Positions 28,233 through 36,839 of a DNA stretch of 64,000 nt are shown here, piece after piece. Origin of the DNA: Asticcacaulis sp. AC460 (GTDB lineage: Bacteria > Pseudomonadota > Alphaproteobacteria > Caulobacterales > Caulobacteraceae); assembly GCF_000495795.1 (NCBI RefSeq), contig NZ_AWGD01000011.1:124001-188000 (forward strand), read 5' to 3'. Each line of letters begins with the position of its first letter. Positions within the stretch are counted from its first letter, which is position 1. The position numbers were made by a program, and so were the translations under genes. The notes under the pieces are model-generated. The model was not told where the DNA came from. It worked only from the letters and a program-made list of their open reading frames with translations, and did no database searches.

Positions 28233-30293
28233 CTATTCTGCCCCACCCTTGCCGAACTTGCGGTTGATGCCGATCATGACACCCGGGCTTTCGGTGCGGC
28301 TTTCAACGCGCGACGTGCCTTGCGGCGTTTCGAACACCGTCTCACGCTTCGACGAATTCAGCAGATCGAAGCCACGCACCGAGAAGGTCCATTTCGGTGT
28401 GATCTTGTGACGGTAGACCATGTCCAGGCGGTAGAAACCGGTCTGATAGCCCTGTAACTGCACGCCGCGGCCTTCGGCGTTCAGGTTGAACTGCAGCCAG
28501 TCCTTGGCATTGGGCCGCCAGTCGATGACGGCATTGCCGGAATAGGTGACATATTGCCGCTTCAGCGCCTCGCCGCCGAACATCCCGGCGATCTCGCTGT
28601 CGAAGACGTTCAGGTTGACCGAATAGTCGATCTTTTCCGAGACCTTGCCCTTCGCGGTCAGTTCCAGCCCCATGGCGCGCGACTCATCGGCAGTGGTGAC
28701 CGAGGTCATGACGACCTGGCCGACCACCCGCCGTGTCTGGGTCATCGGGTTAGCATTGACGCGATAATAGAGGCTGCCGTTGGAGCTGAAATCCTTGCCT
28801 TCGAACTCATAGCCGATCTCGTAGGCGTCGGTCTCCTGGGCCTTAAGATAAGGATTGCCTTCGTAGGTGTAGTAGCGGCCGTAATAGACAAGGCGCGGAT
28901 TGAGCTGATAACCGTTGGGCCTCTGGGTGCGGAGGCTGTAGCTCGCCACCAGCTTGGTGCTGTCCGACAGGGTGCGGTTCAGGTTCAGTGACGGCAGCCA
29001 GCGCAGGTCGGAGGTCTCGGCGGGGCCCGCCGTCCAGCGTTCGGCTTCGACCCGCAAACCCGGCATGACCGCCCATTTGCCCAGCGGCGTCTGCCAGGTG
29101 ACATAGGCGGCCTGGGTGGCGCGATCGTACAGGAACAGGCTGTCGATATCGCTTTCGCCCGGCACCAGGTTGGCGAGGTTTTGCGACCGGTTCAGGCCCT
29201 CGCTTTCGTTGGTCTCGATTTCAAACCCGGCGTTCAGGCGGGATTTTCCGAGGGGCCGCTCGTAGTCGCCCTTGAAGTTCATCCCGCCCTCGGGCCCTTC
29301 GTTGAAATAGGCATAGGCGATATCGGACGGCGTAGGCACGGCGCCGATCAGCCGGTGCCAGGCGCCGTCGGCATAGGTCCCGGTATTATAGGATACGTTC
29401 AGGTCCAGGGTTTCGCCTTCGACGGCGCCCTTGTGCTGGAAATGCGCCGACACTTCCGATCCGTGGCCGGCTTCGGCGCTAAAAACGTCTTCACCATGAT
29501 CGTCGATCACCTGGCCGGCGGCATTCTTGATCAGCACCGTGCCGTCCTCGCGCGTCGAAGCCCGCCAGCGGTAGTGGCTGAGGTTCAGTTCCAGCCGGTC
29601 GCGCTCGTTGGCGTCGTAGGCCAGGCTGGCATTGGCATAGGTGCCGCGGCGCGACACGTCGGAATGGCTGACGCCATCGGTGGTTTCCGTGCCCCATGTC
29701 TGATGACCGCGCCAAGTCGTGTTTTCCAGGGTGCGGCTGGTGCCGGCCGAGCCGCCCCACGTCCAGCGTCCGCGCTTGGTGTTGAAGCCGAGATTGATGT
29801 TGTAGCGGCCGTCGTCATCGCCGCGGACACCGGCATTGCCGTTGACGCCGTCCTTGCGCTTCTTTTTCAGGATGATGTTGATGATGCCGCCGCTGCCGTC
29901 GGAAGCGAACTGGGCCGACGGGTTGGTCATCACCTCGATGCGCTCGATTTCGGACGCCTGAAGGTTGGCCAAGGCGCCTGAGCGGGATTCGACGCCGTCG
30001 ATCATGACCTTGACCTGGGGATCGCCGCGCAGGGCGATGCGGCCGCGCGGATCGATGGTGACCGAGGGAATCCGCTGCAAAACGTCGCTGGCCGTCGCAA
30101 AAGCCGATTGCGCACTGGTGCTGACGTCGTAGACACGGCGGTCGATCTTGTTAGTGACCGAAGGCTTGCGCGCCTTGATGGTGATGGTGGGATTGTCTTT
30201 ACTATCGGCTGGCGGGGCCTCTGCCGACTGTGCCCAAACCACGCCGGGCGCACACGCCACCACAGCGACCATAACCGCCAGAACTCGCACCAT
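28233..30293 (-). CDS. TonB-dependent receptor / outer-membrane beta-barrel family protein
   Basis: About 686 residues with a Sec leader ending PGVVWA. A plug domain follows (SDVLQRIPSVTIDPRGRIALRGDPQVKVMIDG, EVMTNPSAQFASDGSGGIINIILKK). The rest is a large barrel with many aromatic alternating strands, ending INRKFGKGGAE. The plug wording matches the group called outer-membrane beta-barrel family proteins, many of which are TonB dependent. ATG 30293 is preferred over 30329 because GGGGTGG precedes it and the leader begins there. It follows the pectin esterase genes on the same strand, so a glycan or metal-complex ligand is possible. Confidence 0.8.
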   Translation of the reverse strand: MVRVLAVMVAVVACAPGVVWAQSAEAPPADSKDNPTITIKARKPSVTNKIDRRVYDVSTSAQSAFATASDVLQRIPSVTIDPRGRIALRGDPQVKVMIDGVESRSGALANLQASEIERIEVMTNPSAQFASDGSGGIINIILKKKRKDGVNGNAGVRGDDDGRYNINLGFNTKRGRWTWGGSAGTSRTLENTTWRGHQTWGTETTDGVSHSDVSRRGTYANASLAYDANERDRLELNLSHYRWRASTREDGTVLIKNAAGQVIDDHGEDVFSAEAGHGSEVSAHFQHKGAVEGETLDLNVSYNTGTYADGAWHRLIGAVPTPSDIAYAYFNEGPEGGMNFKGDYERPLGKSRLNAGFEIETNESEGLNRSQNLANLVPGESDIDSLFLYDRATQAAYVTWQTPLGKWAVMPGLRVEAERWTAGPAETSDLRWLPSLNLNRTLSDSTKLVASYSLRTQRPNGYQLNPRLVYYGRYYTYEGNPYLKAQETDAYEIGYEFEGKDFSSNGSLYYRVNANPMTQTRRVVGQVVMTSVTTADESRAMGLELTAKGKVSEKIDYSVNLNVFDSEIAGMFGGEALKRQYVTYSGNAVIDWRPNAKDWLQFNLNAEGRGVQLQGYQTGFYRLDMVYRHKITPKWTFSVRGFDLLNSSKRETVFETPQGTSRVESRTESPGVMIGINRKFGKGGAE

Positions 30294-30352
30294 TTTACCA
30301 CCCCGTACACCTGCGCACGCAGCAAACATGCGCAGGTGCCGTGGTCAAGGGC

Positions 30353-31222
30353 TTACGGGATCAAATCCTTGCGAAGTTCCGGAACCGCCTTGGAGAGTTC
30401 TTCCGTGACGATCTTGGCGAAGACATCGGCGCCTTTCGGCCCCAGGTGGGTGTAGTCGAAGGACAGCTTGGCGGCGCCCATGGGTTCAAGGGCGGCGTTG
30501 ATCTGGGCTTGCGTCGGCGCGGGGGCATTGGGCGGTACGGGTACGCCGGTCGCGGCGGGAATGGTGGTGCCGGTCTGGGCCGCGGCGGCGACCTCCGCCG
30601 ACGGCGGGAGTTGGGCAAACTGCGTCGCCTGGGCCGCGCCCATGGCCTGGACCACGGCCTGGCTGCGGGCGTAGAGGTCGACCACGGGCACGTTCATCTC
30701 TTGGGCGACCTTGCGGGTGGCGTCGGCCCAGGGACCGAGGTCATCCTGCAGCTTGCCGTTCTCGAAACCGCGCCGGGTCAGGGGCGTCACCAGCACGGGG
30801 ATAGCGCCGGCGGCACGGACCTCTTCGACATAGGCGCGCAGGTTGGCGGGAAATTCCGTAGCCAAGTCGGTGGAGCGGCCGGGCTTGCCGGGCTGGTCGT
30901 TATGGCCGAACTGGATCAGGACATAGGTCTTGGCGAACCCGCCTGATTTCATTTCAGCCAGCGCGATATCCCACGAACCTTCGGCGCGATAGTTGAAGCT
31001 GGACCGCCCGCCGCGCGCCAGGTTGACGCAGGCCAGGAAGGAAGTGACGTGGTCGGCGCAGAAGCTGGGGCCCCAGCCGCCCTGGACCGCCGTGGTCGAA
31101 TCGCCGACCAGGATGATCTTCTTGGCGGTGATCTTTTTGACCTGGGCGCGGGCTTCTGCGTCGGTTTGCGCGAAGGTGGGTGTGGCGAAGGTGAGAGCGA
31201 TCAGGGGCAACAGGTATTTCAT
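30353..31222 (-). CDS. Rhamnogalacturonan acetylesterase (CE12, SGNH hydrolase)
   Basis: 289-residue secreted esterase that removes acetyl groups from rhamnogalacturonan. Leader MKYLLPLIALTFATPTFA. SGNH blocks in order: LVGDSTTAV, NLARGGRSSF, QFGHNDQP and a final DYTHLGPKGAD with the catalytic Asp and His. An unusual Ala/Pro/Thr-rich insert of about 40 residues lies shortly before the last block. ATG 31222 overlaps the stop of the GH2 gene (ATGA), which fixes the start and marks it as the last gene of the overlapping pectin set. Confidence 0.87.
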   Translation of the reverse strand: MKYLLPLIALTFATPTFAQTDAEARAQVKKITAKKIILVGDSTTAVQGGWGPSFCADHVTSFLACVNLARGGRSSFNYRAEGSWDIALAEMKSGGFAKTYVLIQFGHNDQPGKPGRSTDLATEFPANLRAYVEEVRAAGAIPVLVTPLTRRGFENGKLQDDLGPWADATRKVAQEMNVPVVDLYARSQAVVQAMGAAQATQFAQLPPSAEVAAAAQTGTTIPAATGVPVPPNAPAPTQAQINAALEPMGAAKLSFDYTHLGPKGADVFAKIVTEELSKAVPELRKDLIP

Positions 31223-34161
31223 GTCGTCATCCACTTTAAAGCATTGATCAGGAAACGTTTTTGCAGCGGCGCCACCATGTCCGGCAGGCGATGGACAATG
31301 GCGCGCATGCCGGCTTTTTCGACCGTGAAACAGGCGGCGCCGTTGTGGCGGTCGTGGTCACGGCTGTAGCCGGCGATAACCTGGATGCCATCGCCTTCGA
31401 TCTTCAGGCCGTTCGACGGTTCGCCGGGAATCTGATGCAGGACGCTGGTCGCCTGGTCGGTCGGGATGCCGTCGAACAGGGCATGGGCGCGCAGGTAGTT
31501 CCAGTTGCCCATCCACGGTGCGCGGAGATTTCCGACCTGGCCGGAATAGGTGAATAAACCCAATGCCGCCAATTGTTTAGCCACGCCATCCGCCAGGCCG
31601 TCTTCGGGCACCATGGCCAGCAAAGGGGTGCCTTTGCGGACCGCGGCGAGGACGTCGGGCGGCAGTTCACCGGGGATGACGACCGGCTTTTCGCCCTTCT
31701 TGGGCCGGGCTTCCAAGCCGGTCTGTTCGGCGATCTGGCGGCGTTCGATCTCCTCAGCTTTGAGGCCGGAAGCGATGATGGCGTCGTATTTTGTGTTGGG
31801 TTTAAAGTCTTCGAACGTGACGACGGAAATTCCCGCCAGCTGGTCGCAGAAGGATTTGGCGATGCCGGAAACGCCTATTTTCAAAGGGCGGGCGAAGGCG
31901 GGACGGGTGTGGGTGACCCAGATTTCGCGTGTGAAGGTCGAGGTCCAATGGCCGGGCAGTTCCAGCACGATCTTGTGCAGGCCGGTCTGGGTCAGGACCG
32001 GGGTCGTGATTTTTTCGGCAAGGAGGTAGCTGAACTGGTCGCGGACATGTTTCGGCACCGGAAAGGTTAGTATTTCCAACGACTTGCCATCGGGCGTGAC
32101 CAGGCTGAGGTTGAGAGTGCCGGTCAGTTGGGTGTCGGTGTCGTTGAGCAGCCAGATGTCCAGTTCGGCGGCCTCGCCAGCCGAAAAAGCCAGTTTTTTG
32201 GTCTTGGCGACGGGTCGGACCGGCAGAAGGCTGGACCTGATCAGATCCGGATTTGCCTTGAAATACCGCAGGTTATCGACAATGCCGGAGTGGTTCTCGA
32301 TGGCCGTGGTCTCCCATCCCGAGATGGCGGCGACATCGACCGAGTCGCCGATGCGGATGTTCTCGCAATAGTGCTGCCAGGCGTCATAGGCCTTGCGCCC
32401 GATTGACAGGAACAGCGATTCAGTCGTCGGGAAGGCTTTTCGGAAACCCCACACTTCGCAATAACTGGATGTGTTTTCGATAATGGCCGTGTGGTCAGCC
32501 AGATCGTACGACTTGCCGCCCTGGGCCTTGATGTCGGCGACCATCTTGACGTGATTGTCGGCCACCGCGCAGCCCTGCATCTCGCCGAATTCGACGATGT
32601 AGGGTTTGCCCGGCTGGTGGTGGATATAATCGTCCCTGGTCTGATAAAATTTGTCATACCACTGATCACCGGCGCCCTGGTGGTTGACCCACCATCCGCC
32701 CCATTCTTCGACGTCGGAGCGATAGTAGTGATCGCTGTAGGGCAGGTACATGGCCTGGGCGGCGCCGCGGGCGACGAAGCCGTCATTGAGGATGACTGCG
32801 CGGCTGGGGTCGGTGTCGTGGATGGCCTTCAACACCGCCTGGACGTCGGGATTGGCCAGGTTGGCGCCGATCTCGTTCTGCAGGGTGTAGTGGGCCAGCG
32901 ATGGGTGCGACCGGAAGGCTTTCGCCATGGCAACGCATTTTTCGACCATGAAGGCGCGGCTGAAGATATCGGCTTCGGACAGGGTCTCGCCGGGTTTGAT
33001 ATCCCTGGCGATGGCGTGGCGGCCGCCGCCGGGTTCCATCACGCGCAGGAGACCCAGTTCGTCCTGGGCCTTGAACACATCGGCCTTGCCGACATTGCGG
33101 TGGGCATGGAGGGTGTTGAGGCCCAGGGCCTTGGCCGAGTCGATCTCGCGCCGCGCCAGGACGGGGGTCGGCCACATCCCGTTATAGCCCCAATAGCCCC
33201 AGGAGATGGCCGAGTAGAGTTTGATGCGTTTGCCGTTCAGCCGCAGCACGGCGTCGCTGCCGAGGCCATCGACGCCGAACCAGCGGAAGCCGAAGCGGAC
33301 ATCGCGGGTGTCGTCGCCATAACTGAAGCGCAGATGGTAGAGGTGGCGGTTTTCCAGGTCCCACAGTTGGGCCGAGGGCGCCGAGACGGTGAAAACGCCG
33401 TCCTTGAGCCGGATATCCGCCGGGACGGGTTTCAGGTCGGCGTCGAGCAGGACGGCGGTCAGCTTGCGTTTCTTGCCGGTGACCTCGACATGGCCGGTGA
33501 CGACGTGGGGGTCGGGCGTGTTCAGCACCCAGGCGTCGCTGATATGGCCGTCGAGGGGGTGGACGGTGAGCGACATGCCGCGGTCCAGGCCGCCGAAGCC
33601 GTGCGAGGCGAACAGCCTGGCCTTGCCCCACATCATGGTGGTCGAGTCGCGCCAGTCGTAGCGGCCGCCGGGATTGGTGATGCGGATGGCCAGCCGGTTA
33701 GGCTGGCCGGGTTTCATGGCCCGGGTCAGGTCGCAGTCGAAGGGCAGCTCCGACATGATCGAATAGCCGACCAGGGTCTCGTTGAGGAAGACCTCGGCGC
33801 GCAGGCGGGCGCCGCGAATATGCAGGAGCACGCGTTTGCCCTTGGCCGCAGCGGGGATCTCGATATCGCGCCACCACCACGACACGCCGCGATACGCCCC
33901 GTTTTGCGGCACGTCGTCGTCCTCGGCATAGCGGTATTCGTCGCCGGTATAGGGTCGCAGGCCGAACCGGCCCCAGAAATGCTGTTCGACTGTGGCCGGC
34001 AGGGTGACGACGGTTTCGGGCGTGAGCGCGCTCCAGCCGCCGGTCGGCGGATTGACCGGCAGGTTTTTGAGATCGACCTGGGCGGGCAGGAAGATGGTGT
34101 CGTCCTGCCAGGAAGCGGCCTGGTCGATCCACAGGTTCCAGCCGTCATCGGGGATTATCAT
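31219..34161 (-). CDS. Glycoside hydrolase family 2 protein
   Basis: 980 residues. An N-terminal sugar-binding jelly roll (HFWGRFGLRPY, GVSWWWRDIEIP) and an Ig-like module precede a TIM barrel. The likely acid/base Glu is in LQNEIGAN and the likely nucleophile Glu in VEFGEMQG. The last 220 residues look like a Rossmann or amidotransferase-like domain (KIGVSGIAKSFC, YDAIIASG), as in some beta-galactosidases. No leader is present, so it may be cytoplasmic and act on imported oligosaccharides. The ATG at 34161 overlaps the PL10 stop (ATGA); longer in-frame starts would run through the PL10 gene. Specificity unknown; galactosidase or glucuronidase on pectin side chains is plausible. Confidence 0.82.
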   Translation of the reverse strand: MIIPDDGWNLWIDQAASWQDDTIFLPAQVDLKNLPVNPPTGGWSALTPETVVTLPATVEQHFWGRFGLRPYTGDEYRYAEDDDVPQNGAYRGVSWWWRDIEIPAAAKGKRVLLHIRGARLRAEVFLNETLVGYSIMSELPFDCDLTRAMKPGQPNRLAIRITNPGGRYDWRDSTTMMWGKARLFASHGFGGLDRGMSLTVHPLDGHISDAWVLNTPDPHVVTGHVEVTGKKRKLTAVLLDADLKPVPADIRLKDGVFTVSAPSAQLWDLENRHLYHLRFSYGDDTRDVRFGFRWFGVDGLGSDAVLRLNGKRIKLYSAISWGYWGYNGMWPTPVLARREIDSAKALGLNTLHAHRNVGKADVFKAQDELGLLRVMEPGGGRHAIARDIKPGETLSEADIFSRAFMVEKCVAMAKAFRSHPSLAHYTLQNEIGANLANPDVQAVLKAIHDTDPSRAVILNDGFVARGAAQAMYLPYSDHYYRSDVEEWGGWWVNHQGAGDQWYDKFYQTRDDYIHHQPGKPYIVEFGEMQGCAVADNHVKMVADIKAQGGKSYDLADHTAIIENTSSYCEVWGFRKAFPTTESLFLSIGRKAYDAWQHYCENIRIGDSVDVAAISGWETTAIENHSGIVDNLRYFKANPDLIRSSLLPVRPVAKTKKLAFSAGEAAELDIWLLNDTDTQLTGTLNLSLVTPDGKSLEILTFPVPKHVRDQFSYLLAEKITTPVLTQTGLHKIVLELPGHWTSTFTREIWVTHTRPAFARPLKIGVSGIAKSFCDQLAGISVVTFEDFKPNTKYDAIIASGLKAEEIERRQIAEQTGLEARPKKGEKPVVIPGELPPDVLAAVRKGTPLLAMVPEDGLADGVAKQLAALGLFTYSGQVGNLRAPWMGNWNYLRAHALFDGIPTDQATSVLHQIPGEPSNGLKIEGDGIQVIAGYSRDHDRHNGAACFTVEKAGMRAIVHRLPDMVAPLQKRFLINALKWMTT

Positions 34162-35738
34162 GCGGAGGTCCTGTCGAGGAAGTGGATCAGCCGGCTCATG
34201 TTGTTGATGTAGGTCCCCGTCGAAATGCCGATCACCGGCGTGGTGGTGATGTAGGGCGAGGTGTCGCGGGCATCGATCGCTTCGCCGTTGGCGGCGATCG
34301 ACGCCGGCAAAAGCGCGGCTTCCGCATCGGGATGGAAGACATTGCTGGTGGCGTTGAGCAAGGTCGGCCAGTAGCCGTCGCTGTTGAGGCTCGCGACCAG
34401 TTCTGCGATGCCGGCGTTTTCGTCCTGGGTGTTGAGGTCCGAACCGCGTTGCGGCCGGTCGACGGCGTATTTCGGCAGGGGCTTCAGCGCTGGCGACAGC
34501 AGGGGCGAGTCCTGGGTCGCGACGTCGCGCGGCAAGGCCTTGACGGTCTCGTATTCGCGGCGCAAGGCGGCGATGTTGAGCTTGCGGTTGACCCAGCCGA
34601 CGCCATCCTTGGGTTCGTAGACGACCTCGTTGCGTTGATCTCCCGACCATGTGCCGGAATGTTTGAGATAAAGGGCGCGGTCGGTGCCGACCTCGATAAA
34701 GGTCGGGTGGGTGAAGCCGTTGATTTGGCGTTCTTTGGGTAGTTCCAGCTTGTCGAGCCAGTCCAGCGCCTGCGGCAGGCGCGCCAGATATTTGGTGTCG
34801 CCGGTCCAGCGGTAGAATTTGATCATCTGGCGGATACAGGCCGCGGTGGTGTGGGTGGCCAGGGATGGCGGTTCCGAGCTGCGGGCGCCGGCGGGTTTCA
34901 GGTCTTGGGTATATTGCAGCGCCCAGCCCGGCTGGGGGTCGCCCTGTTGGGCCAGGATGAAGATGCCCATGCCGCGCATCAGCGGTTCCAGCACCCGCTG
35001 TTCGCCCAGGGTCTGGTAGATCAGGGCAAGGAAGTTGGTATTGTTGATCGCCACCTCGTCGTTGAAGGTGATGTTGGCGGTATAGTCGGGCAGACCGCCG
35101 TTGGAATATTCGCGATTGATCGGGAAACGCTGGGGCCAGCCACCGATCGGATACTGGGCGGCGATAACGAAATCGACCACCTTGTCGAGCGGAGCGCGGT
35201 ATTTCGGATCGCGCTTTTCCATGTAGAGGCGCAGCAGGAACTCGCCGCTTTCGATGGTGCCGCCGTCGTCGAAGGTGCAGTTGCCGTAGTAGTGGCGCAT
35301 CTCTTCCAGCCGCATGCCGTGCGAGCCGATGGTGTCGTACCAGTCGCGCAGAGAGGTCTCGCCGGCGAAGTCGATCATGTAGTGCCAGCCGCCCGACGGA
35401 TGCTGGCCCCAGATCAGGGCGCCGGCGACGTCTTCGGCGGCCTTGTAATACTGGTCCTCGCCGGTGGCGTGGTAAGCGTCGAGGAAGAGCTGACCCATGC
35501 CGGGGGTACCGGGCGCCTGGACCCAGATCATGGTCGGCTTGGCCTCCATCTCGCCCCAGCGCCGCGACATATCGGGCAGGTAGGACCAGACATAGCCGCC
35601 ATTGACGGCGACCTTGTCGGTCATGAAGGTCGTGGCACGGCGCATGGTGTCGAGGATTTTGGCGCGCGACGGTGTTGCGGCCAGCGCGGGGGTAGCGAGC
35701 ATGGCGCCGGTGGCAGTCAGGAAAAGGCGACGATCCAT
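34158..35738 (-). CDS. Pectate lyase, PL10-type (PelA-like)
   Basis: 526-residue exported lyase expected to cleave polygalacturonate by beta-elimination. Leader MDRRLFLTATGAMLATPALA has twin Arg and may be Tat-like. PL10-type features are NGGYVWSYLPD, AAQYPIGGWPQRFP and a NNTNFLALIYQ helix. An additional C-terminal part of about 200 residues follows (FTHPTFIEVGTDRALYLKHS). ATG 35738 shares one base with the pectinesterase stop (TGATG), which sets the start. Family assignment is from motif wording. Confidence 0.82.
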   Translation of the reverse strand: MDRRLFLTATGAMLATPALAATPSRAKILDTMRRATTFMTDKVAVNGGYVWSYLPDMSRRWGEMEAKPTMIWVQAPGTPGMGQLFLDAYHATGEDQYYKAAEDVAGALIWGQHPSGGWHYMIDFAGETSLRDWYDTIGSHGMRLEEMRHYYGNCTFDDGGTIESGEFLLRLYMEKRDPKYRAPLDKVVDFVIAAQYPIGGWPQRFPINREYSNGGLPDYTANITFNDEVAINNTNFLALIYQTLGEQRVLEPLMRGMGIFILAQQGDPQPGWALQYTQDLKPAGARSSEPPSLATHTTAACIRQMIKFYRWTGDTKYLARLPQALDWLDKLELPKERQINGFTHPTFIEVGTDRALYLKHSGTWSGDQRNEVVYEPKDGVGWVNRKLNIAALRREYETVKALPRDVATQDSPLLSPALKPLPKYAVDRPQRGSDLNTQDENAGIAELVASLNSDGYWPTLLNATSNVFHPDAEAALLPASIAANGEAIDARDTSPYITTTPVIGISTGTYINNMSRLIHFLDRTSA

Positions 35739-36703
35739 CAGGCTATCCATGAACGGTCGGGGAAGACGGCTTCGAGACGCCATTTCGCCGCGTCTTCGGG
35801 TTTGAGCATGTCGGCCCAGAAGACGCGCGAAGCGTCATTGGCGCCAGGGCCGGTCGAGCCGTATTCGGCGAAGTGGGCCGTGGTGTAGGTCTCGGTCTTG
35901 CCCGGCGTCCATTCGCGCCAGCCTTCCGGATGGATATTCCCTTCGATGCGGGTATCGAGGAAGACGACCTGGCCGTAGGGGCGCCAGGCGCGGCCGAAGT
36001 AATAGTTTCCGTCGCCGGCCGTGGTCACTGTGCAGTGGTCGAAGACGTAGGCCGTGGTTTCGGTTTCGGCCGTGCGGCTATGGGCGGTGATAAAGGCCTG
36101 TTCGCGGGCGAGGATATGGAGGACGCAGCGGTCGAATAAGGCCAGGGCATTGCCGAAAATGAAGTCGACATGGCCTTCGATATAACAGTCGTGGAAGTAC
36201 TGTCGCGACGGTTCGGTCGGTTTCTTGCTGGCGGCATACAGCGTGTCCTGGGCGCCCAGCAGGCGGACGTTCTGGAGTACGGCGCGGTCCGAGGTCAGGT
36301 ACAGGGCGACGGCCTGGGACGGTTCGGGGTTATCGAGGTGGTAGTCGTTCTGGATGGTCAGGTTGGTGGCGCGGAAGCCGTCGCCGGTGATGGTCAGGGA
36401 GGCGGATTTGCCGGTGCCGCCGGCCATCTTGGCGCTGTCGCCCCAGACCAGGATGACGTCTTCGGGTTTTTCGCCGGTGCCGATCAGGTGGACGTCGGTT
36501 TTGTTGAGCGACCATTTTTCACGGTAGGTGCCGGGGGAGATCTCGACCGTGCCGCCGGTTTCCGGCAGGGCATTGAGGGCTTCGGTGACGGTCTTGTAGT
36601 CGGCCGGAACGCGGACCGTGGGGCGGGTTTGGGCCAGGGCGGGCCAGGGGGCGACGGCGGCAACGGCCGTCACTGTGGCGATGAAGGTACGGCGAGTCAG
36701 CAT
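35738..36703 (-). CDS. Pectin methylesterase (CE8)
   Basis: 321-residue exported esterase that de-methylates homogalacturonan, preparing it for the lyases next door. Leader MLTRRTFIATVTAVAAVAPWPALA has a twin-Arg start. Right-handed beta-helix motifs are in order: GTYREK, QAVALYL, LGAQDTLYA with a catalytic Asp, YIEGHVDFIFGNA with the second Asp, and GRAWRPYG with the substrate-binding Arg/Trp. Complete length. First of four overlapping genes (CE8, PL10, GH2, CE12). Confidence 0.93.
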   Translation of the reverse strand: MLTRRTFIATVTAVAAVAPWPALAQTRPTVRVPADYKTVTEALNALPETGGTVEISPGTYREKWSLNKTDVHLIGTGEKPEDVILVWGDSAKMAGGTGKSASLTITGDGFRATNLTIQNDYHLDNPEPSQAVALYLTSDRAVLQNVRLLGAQDTLYAASKKPTEPSRQYFHDCYIEGHVDFIFGNALALFDRCVLHILAREQAFITAHSRTAETETTAYVFDHCTVTTAGDGNYYFGRAWRPYGQVVFLDTRIEGNIHPEGWREWTPGKTETYTTAHFAEYGSTGPGANDASRVFWADMLKPEDAAKWRLEAVFPDRSWIA

Positions 36704-36750
36704 GGGAACTTCCTTTCCACACAGTCAGGCGAGGCCGTGACGACCGAAGA

Positions 36751-36801
36751 TACCCCTCCACCGCTTCGCGGTCCCCCTCCCCACTTCGTGGAGAGGAGAA
36801 G
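36751..36801. repeat. Intergenic palindromic repeat, family C copy 1
   Basis: CCCCTCCACCGCTTCGCGGT followed by a CTCCCCACTTCGTGGAGAG hairpin. Identical over about 50 bases to 42491-42540. Lies in the gap between the GH43 stop and the pectinesterase start. Confidence 0.75.
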
Positions 36802-36839
36802 TAAGACGGCTTCCATATTCAGATGGATCAGAGACTGCA

